This document shows, one piece after another, positions 53,132 through 64,000 of a stretch of DNA of 64,000 bases. Origin of the DNA: Hydractinia symbiolongicarpus (taxonomy: Eukaryota; Cnidaria; Hydrozoa; Anthoathecata; Hydractiniidae); assembly GCF_029227915.1 (NCBI RefSeq), contig NC_079880.1, forward strand, positions 1,242,001 through 1,306,000. The letters run 5' to 3'. The notes beneath the pieces are model-generated. The model saw nothing but the letters and a program-made list of their open reading frames with translations, had not been told where the DNA came from and searched no databases. The position numbers and the translations under genes were made by a program. The first letter of the stretch is position 1. Every line of letters starts with the position of its first letter.

Positions 53132-54163
53132 AAATGGTGCCTCGTTTCCACGCAGAGTTTTTTGCTCTGTGGGGCATGCTTTTCTATGATAGATGTGAAA
53201 ACATTGGTGAGGTTTTCATAATTCAGTTCAGGATCTTTACTATTACAAATAAAATTTGCGTTCTCAACATCACGTAAAAAGTTGGCTTCATTAAAATTTT
53301 TGTAACTTCTGTAAATAATTTTCTTGGATGCTAAGCGTGGTAAATGAGATTTTAAAAATGTTGTTACCATATGATGATGATCACTTAATCCTGTTTCACA
53401 TGTTAGTGTGTGTTGAAAACATCTGGGTCTATTTGTAAGAATGACATATATAGCTGTTCCGTTAGGACTAGCAAAACAAGTTTTGTTTTTGACAAGATTT
53501 TCAAGACTAAAAATATCACAGAAATTATTTAAGGTTTCGAAACCAGAATCGTTCGAGTTATGGCAATCGATATTTATATCACCCATAATTATTATGTTTT
53601 CGACTTTAGATAGAGCTTTATTTAAAGCTATCTCTAATTCCTCAAAAAAGTTGTTTAAGTTTAAATAATGAGGTGGTCTATAAATACTGATAACTGTCCA
53701 TTTTTTATTTCTTATCGTTAATTCTGAGCAAATGATTTCATTATTTGTTATACCCAATTCATTAACTTGTCTACAGGCTATTCCGTTCTTAACATATTCA
53801 ATTAACCCTCCTCCATTTTTGTTCCTATCTTTTCTAGTTCTAATATAGTTATCAATATAGAATTGTTCGTTTGGAAAACTCTCATCTAGTGTGGTTTCAG
53901 CAAATACAAAAAAATCAGGTGAAAATTTTGTCAGAATTTCTCTTGCATCAATTATTTTGTTTCTGAGACTATTAATGTTTAAATAGCCTAAAAGAGGATT
54001 GGAAGGGTACTTAATTCGTAATTTATATATTTCATCTAAAGAATTTTGGTGAGAATTATGTGTCGGATTTTGATCATTTCTATATTGACTCCCAACACAT
54101 TCATCAGGAATATCAGATTTATTATCATCGCAAACTAGTTCAAGCCTGTTGAATACCCCTGCT
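53128..54163 (-). pseudogene. LINE ORF2 apurinic-type endonuclease region, copy 3
   Basis: Same motifs and same Asp-to-Tyr loss at residue 247 as the other copies. Private changes are G16E and D143E, both outside the catalytic motifs. Confidence 0.88.
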
Positions 54164-57100
54164 GTGTAGTCGCTGAGTTTCGGCAATCATGTCAAATTAA
54201 GAACAATGTTATTTCTTGGAGTCCAATTGTCTCATTTATCACATTCATCAGGTCACAGTCCAAAGTTAGTTCAATTAAGTCCCACAGTCAATCGTTTCAT
54301 TGTTAAAGGCGATGCAACCTAGTAATATCCGAAAAATATCGCTAAATACATGTTGGTACGTATATGTGATCCAACCGTTGCAACTCAAACGGACTGACAC
54401 CATTAGAAAGTCAATGAAATGTAGTTTTTGAAACTGTCGCTATTTCTTCAGCGCGCGATAACGGCTAGGATTGGTCCCACAGTGAAGAATCACTTACTTA
54501 TCTATTTTCTTAAATGAAGCGCTACCACAGCGCCCAGTGTAATCGCTGAGTTCCGGCAATCATGTCAAATTAAAAAGAATGTTATTTCTTGGAGTCCACT
54601 TGTCTCATTTATAACATTTATAAGGTCACAGACCAAAATCAGTTAAATTTAGTCTCACAGTCAATCGTTTCACTGTTAAAAGCGATGCAACCTAGAAATA
54701 TGAGAAAAATATCGCTAAATACATGTTGGTGCGAATATATGACCCAACCGTTGTAACGCAAACGGACTGACACCGTTAGAAAGTCAATGAAATGTAGTTT
54801 TTGAAACTGTCGGTGTTTCTTCAGCGCGCGATAACGGCCAGGATTAGTCCCACAGTAAAAAAATGACTTTCTTATCTTAATTCTTAAATGAAGCGCTACC
54901 ACATCGCCCAGTGTAATCGCTGAGTTTCGGCAATCAATTCAAATTAAGAAGAATGTTATTTCTTGGAGTCCAATTGTCTCACTTTCACATTTATAGTGTC
55001 ACAGTCCATAATCAGTTCAATTAAGTCCCACAGTCAATCGTTTCGCTGTTAAAAGCCATACAACCTAGTAATACCTGAAAAATGTCAAGAAATACAAGTT
55101 GGTACGAATATGTGATCCAACCGTTGTAACTCAAACGGACTGACACCGTTAGAAAGTCATTGAAATGTAGTTTTTGAAACTGTCGCTATTTTTTCAGAGC
55201 GCGATAACGGCTAGGATTGGTCCCACAGTAAATAATGACTTATTTATCTAAATTCTTAAATAAAGCGCTACCACAGCGCCCAGTGTAATCTCTGAGTTTC
55301 GGCAATCTTGTCAAATTAAGAACAATGTTATTTCTTGGAGTCCAATTGTCTCATTTATCACATTCATCAGGTCACAGTCCAAAGTTAGTTCAATTAAGTC
55401 CCACAGTCAATCGTTTCATTGTTAAAGGCGATGCAACCTAATAATATCCGAAAAATATCGCTAAATACATGTTGGTACGTATATGTGATCCAACCGTTGC
55501 AACTCAAACGGACTGACACCGTTAAAAAGTCAATGAAATGTAGTTTTTGAAACTGTCGCTATTTCTTCAGCGCGCGATAACGGCTAGGATTGGTCCCACA
55601 GTGAAGAATGACTTACTTATCTATTTTCTTAAATGAAGCGCTACCACAGCGCCCAGTGTAATCGCTGAGTTCCGGCAATCATGTCAAATTAAAAAGAATG
55701 TTATTTCTTGGAGTCCACTTGTCTCATTTATAACATTTATAAGGTCACAGACCAAAATCAGTTAAATTTAGTCTCACAGTCAATCGTTTCACTGTTAAAA
55801 GCGATGCAACCTAGAAATATGAGAAAAATATCGCTAAATACATGTTGGTGCGAATATATGACCCAACCGTTGTAACGCAAACGGACTGACACCGTTAGAA
55901 AGTCAATGAAATGTAGTTTTTGAAACTGTCGGTGTTTCTTCAGCGCGCGATAACGGCCAGGATTAGTCCCACAGTAAAAAAATGACTTTCTTATCTTAAT
56001 TCTTAAATGAAGCGCTACCACATCGCCCAGTGTAATCGCTGAGTTTCGGCAATCAATTCAAATTAAGAAGAATGTTATTTCTTGGAGTCCAATTGTCTCA
56101 CTTTCACATTTATAGTGTCACAGTCCATAATCAGTTCAATTAAGTCCCACAGTCAATCGTTTCGCTGTTAAAAGCCATACAACCTAGTAATACCTGAAAA
56201 ATGTCAAGAAATACAAGTTGGTACGAACATGTGATCCAACCGTTGTAACTCAAACGGACTGACACCATTAGAAAGTCAATGAAATGTAGTTTTTGAAACT
56301 GTCGCTATTTCTTCAGAGCGCGATAACGGCTAGGATTGGTCCCACAGTAAATAATGACTTATTTATCTAAATTCTTAAATAAAGCGCTACCACAGCGCCC
56401 AGTGTAATCTCTGAGTTTCGGCAATCTTGTCAAATTAAGAAGAATGTTATTTCTTGGAGTCCAATTGTCTCATTTATCACAATTATCAGGTCACAGTCCA
56501 AAGTTAGTTCAATTAAGTCTCACAGTCAATCTTTTCACTGTTATAAGCGATGCAACCTAGTAATATGAGAAAAATTTCGCTAAATACATGTTGGTACGAA
56601 TATGTGACGCAATCGTTGTAACTGAAGCGGATTGATACCGTTCGAAAGTCAATGAAATGTAGTTTTTGAATCTGTCGCTATTTTTTCAGCGCGCGCTAAT
56701 GGCTAGGATTGGTCCCACAGCAAAAAAATGACTTTTTTATCTTAATTTTTAATTGAAACGCTACCACAGCGCCCAGTGTAATTGTCAAATTTCGACAATC
56801 ATGTCAAGTTAAGAAGAATGTTATTTCTTGGAGTCCAATTTTCCCATTTATCTCATCGATCAGGTCACAGTCCAAAGTTAGTTCAATTAAGTCCCACAGT
56901 CATTCGTTTCACTGTTAAAAGCGATGCAACCTAGTAATATGAGAAAAATATCGCTAAATACATGTTGGTACGAATATGTGACCCAACCGTTGAAACACAA
57001 ACGGACTGACACCGTTAGAAATTCAATGAAATGTAGTTTTGGAAACTGTCGCTATTTTTTCAGAGCGCGATAACGGCTAGGATTGGTCCCACAGTAAAAA

Positions 57101-57518
57101 AATGACTTTCTTATGTTAATTCTTAAAGGAAGCGCTACCACAGCGTCCAGTGTAATCGCTGAGTTTCGGCAATCACGTCAAATTAAGAAGAATGTTATTT
57201 CTTGGAGAAAATTGTCTCACTTTCACATTTATAGGGTCACAGTCCATAATTAGTTCAATTAAGTCCCACAGTCAATCGTTTCGCTGTTAAAAGCCATACA
57301 ACTTAGTAATACCTGAAAAATATCAAGAAATGCCTGTTGGTACGAATATGTGACTCAAGCGTTGTAACTCGAACGGATTGATACTGTTAAAAAGTCAATG
57401 AAATGTAGTTTTTGAAACTGTCGCTTTTTCTTCAGCGCGCGATAACGGCTAGGATTGGTCTCACAGTAAAAAATGACTTTTTCATCTTAATTCTTAAATG
57501 AAGCGCTTCCACAGCACC
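54164..57518. repeat. Nine-monomer satellite spacer between copies 3 and 4
   Basis: 3355 bp with the order R, X, Y, M1/R hybrid, X, Y, M1, M2, M3. The [R X Y] block is duplicated with an 1119-bp step (X starts at 54516 and 55635). The hybrid at about 55261 begins as M1 (TAATCTCTGAG, CAATCTTGTC) and continues as R (AAGAACAATG, CACATTCATCAGG). The last three monomers match those before copy 1, so this spacer probably keeps the fuller organization that preceded the two short spacers. Confidence 0.85.
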
Positions 57519-57521
57519 AAG

Positions 57522-57552
57522 TTCTTTTCTTTTTTTTTTCTTTTTTTCTTTT
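57522..57552 (-). repeat. A-rich 3' tail of element copy 4
   Basis: Longest run 10 A on the element strand, with AATAAA at 57556-57561 just upstream. The adjoining base after CAGCACC is A here and G in copies 1-3. The empty monomer has C. Confidence 0.85.
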
Positions 57553-57706
57553 CAATTTATTTAAAGTCGATTATTCACATATTTACAATAGTTTCCAAAA
57601 AAAAAGTAATTAAGAAAACTAATCTAAATCGACTAAATTTTTTTTATGTTTACAATTAAATAAAATCATTTTTTTTATATATATAAACAATAATAACAAC
57701 AAAGTT

Positions 57707-59542
57707 CTATAAGGGGACCATACATTCATCACAGTTAAATTTAGATCCGTCCCACATTTTAATCGTGCTTTTAAAAACTTTAAGGTTGTCACATCGTTTC
57801 AAATGTGATGGTAGGTTATTCCAAATCTTTGGTCCCAGGGCTGATAAGCTATTAGTTCCAAAAGTCGCGGTCCTTTTCCTTAAGACTACCAAATTATTTG
57901 TATTTTGTTCTCTGACTGTCCTACCGTTATCATTTAAACAAAATATATCTTTCATAAAAAGAGGGCTGCTGTTATTTATAGTTTTAGAGATTTCTATACA
58001 CAATGACCGTAAGCGATTTACATTCATGTGACTCTTGCGGGAATTTTCAAGTAAATTTTGGTATGTACTTACCGTATCATTATACAGAAATCTTAATGCT
58101 CGTTTTTGTATCATTTCGACTTTAGATAAAGATTTAGAAGAAGAAAAATGCCTTATAAGGGAACAATAATTGAAATTTGCGTAGATAAAACTTTGAACTA
58201 AAATATATTTTGCTTGAAAGGATAAGAAACTTCTAAATCGAAATAAGGCATTTAGTTGGGCTGATGCTTTGCGACACAAATCACTAACGTGTCTGTCAAA
58301 ATTTAATTTATTGTCTATAGTCACACCTAGTAATTTCACGTTATTTTCACTTTCAATAGTTTTATTTCCTATGTTAAATTTTAGACCTAAATTATCTGCC
58401 TTATTTTTTGTCAGAATTATCGAGTGAAACTTTTCAGGGTTTGCAATCATTTTATTCTCTTTTAACCAGGAGAGGGCAGTTTTAGCTTCGTTTTCTAAAG
58501 TATTTATCAAATTAGGAATAGAATTTGAGAAGTTGGATATTGTGTTATCATCAGCGTGATTATGTAAGTTATATTTTTCTATAAAAAGAAACAAATCATT
58601 TATAAATATATTGAATATGATAGGTCCCAAAATAGAACCTTGTGGTACACCAGATAAGATAATTTGAAATAGACTATAGATCCCATTTATTCGAGTGGCT
58701 TGCTCTCTATCAGTAAGATAAGATAGAATGAATTGAAGAGACTTATTGTCAAATCCGTAAGCAGCTAATTTCGCAATTAGTAAGTCATGTGGTACACAGT
58801 CAAAAGCTTTTGAAAGATCCATCAAAATCGCACCCACCACATAATTCTTATCAAGTTTACTCTTCCATTCCTCTATTAAGCGAATTAGTACTTGTTGGGT
58901 ACTATAGCATTTCCTATAGGCGGAGAGAAAGGTCGACAATTTTGATTCCATATAAGCGGTTATTTGTTTTTTCATAACCCTTTCGTAAAATTTAGAAAAA
59001 ACATTTAAAACACTGACAGGCCTGTAGTTTGATATTTTAGTTTTATCTTTTCCTCCCTTATCCAATGGCGTTACAGCAGCCCGCTTAGCTTTGCTTGGAA
59101 ATTTGTTTGAAGCTATGCTACTATTTATAGCATCTGTTAGTGGCGTTACTAGGTGCCTTTTTGCTAATTTTGTCAGCTTTGATGGTATTGTATCTTCACC
59201 TGTTGATACTTTGGTGTTTAAATCATTAAACAGTTTAGAAATTGTATTTTCATGAACTTCTTGGAATGTGAAGTTCTCATTGTTGTTAGAATCATTGATT
59301 TCATTTATTTTAATGATACTTGGATGATTTTCAAAAGTATCAACAATTTCTTCAATCATTTTTGACTTATCATTTACATTCTTATATTTTATAGGTTTTG
59401 GTTTCATGCCACAAGAATTTTCTAAAATATTGATGTAGTATTCGTTGAAAAGTTTGGTTAGCTGTTTTTTATCAGTAACTAAACTTTCATTTTGAGCGAT
59501 CGCTATATCTCCTTTGCTTATTCCACTTTTATTTGATATCAA
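57707..59542 (-). pseudogene. LINE ORF2 reverse transcriptase region, copy 4
   Basis: 611 codons with motif A (D242), motif B (GVPQGS) and catalytic D331/D332 present, but the YADD motif reads HADD: Tyr329 to His at 58556-58558. An aromatic residue is nearly invariant at this position in RTs, so activity would probably be lost or reduced. Other private changes are S502R and C602F, the latter removing the first Cys of the C-terminal C-x-C-x2-C. Ile312 (FNIFINDLF) is the common family form. The enzyme would act on LINE RNA and target DNA in the nucleus, but the frameshifts already disconnect it from the endonuclease. Confidence 0.92.
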
Positions 59543-59546
59543 GGGT

Positions 59547-59753
59547 TTAACAGTTTCCCAAAAGGTTTTTCTGGAAATAAAACCTGATTCTGTTACCCTT
59601 TTTGAAATGGTTTTTGATAGCCTTTTTGCGTAAATTTACACACTTGTTTCTCTGTTTCTTGTACGTGATTTTGTTTTCAGAAGTAGGATTTTTATTGTAT
59701 TTATTTTTGAACCTAGACCTTGTATATATTGCCTTTTTAAACTCTTTTGTCAT
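59547..59753 (-). pseudogene. LINE ORF2 linker segment, copy 4
   Basis: 68 codons identical to the other three copies although the neighbouring EN and RT frames have diverged. Both flanking frame shifts are present. Confidence 0.8.
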
Positions 59754-60785
59754 AAATGGTGCCTCGTTTCCACGCAGAGTTTTTTGCTCTGTGGGGCATG
59801 CTTTTCTATGATAGATGTGAAAACATTGGTGAGGTTTTCATAATTCAGTTCAGGATCTTTACTATTACAAATAAAATTTGCGTTCTCAACATCACGTAAA
59901 AAGTTGGCTTCATTAAAATTTTTGTAACTTCTGTAAATAATTTTCTTGGATGCTAAGCGTGGTAAATGAGATTTTAAAAATGTTATTACCATATGATGAT
60001 GATCACTTAATCCTGTTTCACATGTTAGTGTGTGTTGAAAACATCTGGGTCTATTTGTAAGAATGACATATATAGCTGTTCCGTTAGGACTAGCAAAACA
60101 AGTTTTGTTTTTGACAAGATTTTCAAGACTAAAAATATCACAGAAATTATTTAAGGTTTCGAAACCAGAATCGTTCGAGTTATGGCAATCGATATTTATA
60201 TCACCCATAATTATTATGTTTGCGACTTTAGATAGAGCTTTATTTAAAGCTATCTCTAATTCCTCAAAAAAGTTGTTTAAGTTTAAATAATGAGGTGGTC
60301 TATAAATACTGATAACTGTCCATTTTTTATTTCTTATCGTTAATCCTGAGCAAATGATTTCATTATTTGTTATACCCAAATCATTAACTTGTCTACAGGC
60401 TATTCCGTTCTTAACATATTCAATTAACCCTCCTTCATTTTTGTTCCTAACTTTTCTAGTTCTAATATAGTTATCAATATAGAATTGTTCGTTTGGAAAA
60501 CTCTCATCTAGTGTGGTTTCAGCAAATACAAAAAAATCAGGTGAAAATTTTGTCAGAATTTCTCTTGCATCAATTATTTTGTTTCTGAGACTATTAATGT
60601 TTAAATAGCCTAAAAGAGGATTGGAAGGGTACTTAATTCGTAATTTATATATTTCATCTAAAGAATTTTGGTAAGAATTATGTGTCGGATTTTGATCATT
60701 TCTGTATTGACTCCCAACACATTCATCAGGAATATCAGATTTATTATCATCGCAAACTAGTCCAAGCCTGTTGAATACCCCTGCT
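59750..60785 (-). pseudogene. LINE ORF2 apurinic-type endonuclease region, copy 4
   Basis: Same frame, boundaries and shared Asp-to-Tyr change at 247. It has the most private changes: H46Y, D120V, G125E (in the Gly triplet), E155G, E196A and T275I. GDINID and SDH are intact. The Gly triplet substitution sits in a conserved loop of this family, which fits decay without selection. Confidence 0.88.
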
Positions 60786-63700
60786 GTGTAGTCGCTGAGT
60801 TTCGGCAATCATGTCAAATTAAGAACAATGTTATTTCTTGGAGTCCAATTGTCTCATTTATCACATTCATCAGGTCACAGTCCAAAGTTAGTTCAATTAA
60901 GTCCCACAGTCAATCGTTTCATTGTTAAAGGCGATGCAACCTAGTAATATCCGACAAATATCGCTAAATACATGTTGGTACGTATATGTGATCCAACCGT
61001 TGCAACTCAAACGGACTGACACCGTTAGAAAGTCAATGAAATGTAGTTTTTGAAACTGTCGCTATTTCTTCAGCGCGCGATAACGGCTAGGATTGGTCCC
61101 ACAGTGAAGAATGACTTACTTATCTATTTTCTTAAATGAAGCGCTACCACAGCACCCAGTGTAATCGCTGAGTTCCGGCAATCATGTCAAATTAAAAAGA
61201 ATGTTATTTCTTGGAGTCCACTTGTCTCATTTATAACATTTATAAGGTCACAGACCAAAATCAGTTAAATTTAGTCTCACAGTCAATCGTTTCACTGTTA
61301 AAACCGATGCAACCTATTAATATGAGAAAAATATCGCTAAATACATGTTTGTACGAATATGTGACGCAATCGTTGTAACTGAAACGGATTGATACCGTTA
61401 GAAAGTCAATGAAATTTAGTTTTTGAAACTGTCGCTATTTCCTCAGCGCGCGCTAATGGCTAGGATTGGTCCCACAGCAAACAAATGACTTTTTTATCTT
61501 AATTTTTAATTGAAACGCTTCCACAGCGCCCATTGTAATGGCTGAGTTTCGGCAATCATGTCAAGTTAAGAAGAATGTTATTTCTTGTAGTCCAATTTTC
61601 TCATTTATCACATTGATCAGGTCACAGACCAAAGTTAGTTCAATTAAGTCCCACAGTCAATCGTTTCACTGTTAAAAGCGATGCTACCTAGTAATGCCAG
61701 ATAATTATCGCTAAATACATGTTGGTACGAATATGTGACCCAACCGTTGAAACTCAAACGGACTGACACCGTTAGAAAGTCAATGAAATGTAGTTTTGGA
61801 AACTGCTGCTATTTCTTCAGCGCGCAATAACGGCTAGGATTGGTCTTACAGTAAAAAAATGACTTTCTTATGTTAATTCTTAAATGAAGTGCTACTACAG
61901 CGTCCAGTGTAATCGCTGAGTTTCGGCAATCATGTCAAATTAAAAAGAATGTTATTTCTTGGAGTCCAATTGTCTCACTTTCACATTTATAGGGTCACAG
62001 TCCATAATTAGTTCAATTAAGTCCCACAGTTAATCGTTTCGCTGTTAAAAGCCATACAACTTAGTAATACCTGAAAAATATCAAGAAATGCATGTTGGTA
62101 CGAATATGTGACTCAAGCGTTGTAACTCGAACGGATTGATGCTGTTAAAAAGTCAATGAAATGTAGTTTTTGAAACTGTCGCTTTTCCTTCAGCGCGCGA
62201 TAACGGCTAGGATTGGTCCCACAGTAAAGAATGACTTACTTATCTATTTTCTTAAATGAAGCGCTACCACAGCGACCAGTGTAATCGCTGAGTTCCGGCA
62301 ATCATGTCAAATTATAAAGAATGTTATTTCTTGGAGTCCACTTGTCTCACTTATAACATTTATAACGTCACAGACCAAAATCAGTTAAATTTAGTCTCAC
62401 AGTCAATCGTTTCACTGTTAAAAGCGATGCAACCTAGTAATATGAGAAAAATATCGCTAAATACATGTTCGTACGAATATGTGACGCAATCGTTGTAACT
62501 GAAACGGATTGATACCGTTAGAAAGTCAATGAAATTTAGTTTTTGAAACTGTCGCTATTTCTTCAGCGCGCGCTAATGGCTAGGATTGGTCCCACAGCAA
62601 ACAAATTACTTTTTTATCTTAATTTTTAATTGAAACGCTTCCACAGCGCCCATTGTAATGGCTGAGTTTCGGCAATCATGTCAAGTTAAGAAGAATGTTA
62701 TTTCTTGTAGTCCAATTTTCTCATTTATCACATTGATCAGGTCACAGACCAAAGTTAGTTCAATTAAGTCCCACAGTCAATCGTTTCACTGTTAAAAGCG
62801 ATGCTACCTAGTAATGTCAGATAATTATCGCTAAATACATGTTGGTACGAATATGTGACCCAACCGTTGTAACTCAAACGGACTGACACCGTTAGAAAGT
62901 CAATGAAATGTAGTTTTGGAAACTGCTGCTATTTCTTCAGCGCGCAATAACGGCTAGGATTGGTCTTACAGTAAAAAAATAACTTTCTTATGTTAATTCT
63001 AAAATGAAGTGCTACTACAGCGTCCAGTGTAATCGCTGAGTTTCGGCAATCATGTCAAATTAAGAAGAATGTTATTTCTTGGAGTCCAATTGTCTCACTT
63101 TCACATTTATAGGGTCACAGTCCATAATTAGTTCAATTAAGTCCCACAGTTAATCGTTTCGCTGTTAAAAGCCATACAACTTAGTAATACCTGAAAAATA
63201 TCAAGAAATGCATGTTGGTACGAATATGTGACTCAAGCGTTGTAACTCGAACGGATTGATCCTGTTAAAAAGTCAATGAAATGTAGTTTTTGAAACTGTC
63301 GCTTTTGCTTCATCGCGCAATAACGGCTAGGATTGGTCCCACAGTAAAAAAATGACTTTTTCATCTTAAATCTTAAATGAAGCGCTACCACAGCACCCAG
63401 TGTAGTCGCTGAGTTTCGGCAATCATGTCAAATTAGGAACAATGTTATTTCTTGGAGTCCAATTGTCTCATTTATCACATTCATCAGGTCACAGTCCAAA
63501 GCTAGTTCAATTAAGTCCCACAGTCAATCGTTTCATTGTTAAAGGCGATGCAACCTAGTAATATCGGAAAAATATCGCTAAATACATGTTGATACGAATA
63601 TGTGATCCAACCGTTGTAACTCAAACGGAGTGACACCGTTAGAAAGTCAATGAAATGTAGTTTTTGAAGCTGTCGCTATTTCTTCAGCGCGCGATAACGG

Positions 63701-64000
63701 CAAGGATTGGTCCCACAGTAAAGAATGACTTATTCATCTATTTTCTTAAATGAAGCGCTACCACAGCGCCCAATGTAATCGCTGAGTTCCGGCAATCATT
63801 TCAAATTAAAAAGAATGTTATTTCTTGCCGTCCACTTGTCTCACTTATAAAATTTATAACGTCACAGACCAAAATCAATTAAATTTAGTCTCACAGTCAA
63901 TCGTTTCACTGTTAAAAGCGATGCAACCTAGTAATATGAGAAAAATATCGCTAAATACATGTTCGTACGAATATGTGACGCAATCGTTGTAACTCGAACG
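60786..64000. repeat. Satellite array after copy 4, to the window end
   Basis: About 8.6 monomers: R, then two trimer units [X/M1 hybrid, M2-like, M3-like] starting at 61138 and 62258 (1120 bp), then the uninterrupted M3-to-R junction at 63379, R, and a partial X. No gene or other insertion is seen. The array runs off the window edge. Confidence 0.93.
63379..63425. other. Unoccupied (pre-insertion) target monomer
   Basis: This monomer reads GAAGCGCTACCACAGCACC, then CA, then GTGTAGTCGCTGAG. It joins exactly the left and right flanks of all four element copies with no element between them. The preceding monomer has the left-flank signatures (ACAACTTAG, AATGCATG, CAAGCGTTG, GTTAAAAAGTC, TTTTTCATCTTAA). 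The following one has the right-flank signatures (GAACAATG, CATTCATCAGG). Confidence 0.85.

Larger units (their letters stand above)
50894..54163 (-). mobile_element. Non-LTR retrotransposon, copy 3 (defective, EN+RT)
   Basis: 3270 bp, one base shorter than copies 1 and 2 because its tail run is A12. Same boundaries, orientation, frameshifts and shared Tyr247. It starts 4015 bp after copy 2. It carries a few private changes in EN and RT and in the 3' UTR. Confidence 0.93.
57519..60785 (-). mobile_element. Non-LTR retrotransposon, copy 4 (defective, most diverged)
   Basis: 3267 bp: three bases shorter in the tail run (A10) and one shorter in a T-run near 57670, with no other indel seen against copy 1. 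Same boundaries, orientation, frameshifts and Tyr247. It has more private substitutions than copies 1-3, including one in the RT active site. It keeps Ile312 where copies 1-3 share Thr, so it is the outlier of the four. Confidence 0.93.

Noticed and set aside
42866-60785. LTR retrotransposon, retrovirus or DNA transposon
   Set aside because: There are no terminal repeats, integrase, protease or transposase. The EN plus RT order, AATAAA and A-rich 3' tail fit a LINE.
42866-60785. A LINE that targets this satellite sequence specifically
   Set aside because: All four copies derive from one insertion event, so they say nothing about site preference.
61138-61180. Second empty target site, because this monomer also reads CAGCACCCAG
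   Set aside because: It continues TAATCGCTGAGTTCC, not GTAGTCGCTGAGTTTC, and its upstream sequence lacks the left-flank signatures, so it is a different monomer type.
1-64000. CENP-B-box-like motif or telomeric repeats
   Set aside because: I found no convincing match to the 17-bp CENP-B box and no tandem TTAGGG-type runs. A centromeric role stays a guess based on array structure only.

Overview
The window is a long stretch of eukaryotic, AT-rich tandem satellite DNA. It holds four copies of one broken non-LTR retrotransposon and no intact gene. The satellite monomer is about 372-374 bp, with roughly 137 monomers, all in one orientation. The only non-satellite sequence I see is four pieces of about 3.27 kb, all on the minus strand. 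Each carries an apurinic-type endonuclease (EN) and a reverse transcriptase (RT) of the CR1/L2/Jockey-like type. These elements are common in invertebrate animals, including cnidarians, so I read the source as a metazoan genome, probably a pericentromeric or other heterochromatic block. The species cannot be fixed from this sequence.

Layout. Positions 1-42865 are uninterrupted satellite (about 115 monomers) arranged as a patchwork of local higher-order repeats: single-monomer (about 372 bp), dimer (about 745), trimer (about 1118) and tetramer (about 1490) duplications, plus blocks repeated thousands of bases apart. The four element copies lie at 42866-46136, 46879-50149, 50894-54163 and 57519-60785. 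The satellite spacers between them are 2, 2 and 9 monomers long. Satellite resumes from 60786 to the end.

All four copies sit at the same nucleotide of the same monomer type and share two frameshifts and a lost endonuclease catalytic Asp. They differ by only a few substitutions and by homopolymer length. One already defective insertion was therefore multiplied as DNA with its satellite surroundings, not by repeated retrotransposition. At 63379-63425 the same monomer type occurs without the element, so the window preserves both the unoccupied and the occupied state. The two short spacers contain chimeric monomers that change type at two different points, which I read as separate unequal exchanges that built the roughly 4.0-kb satellite-plus-element repeat.

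Nothing here works together as a pathway. The interest lies in how satellite turnover captured and amplified a dead transposon.
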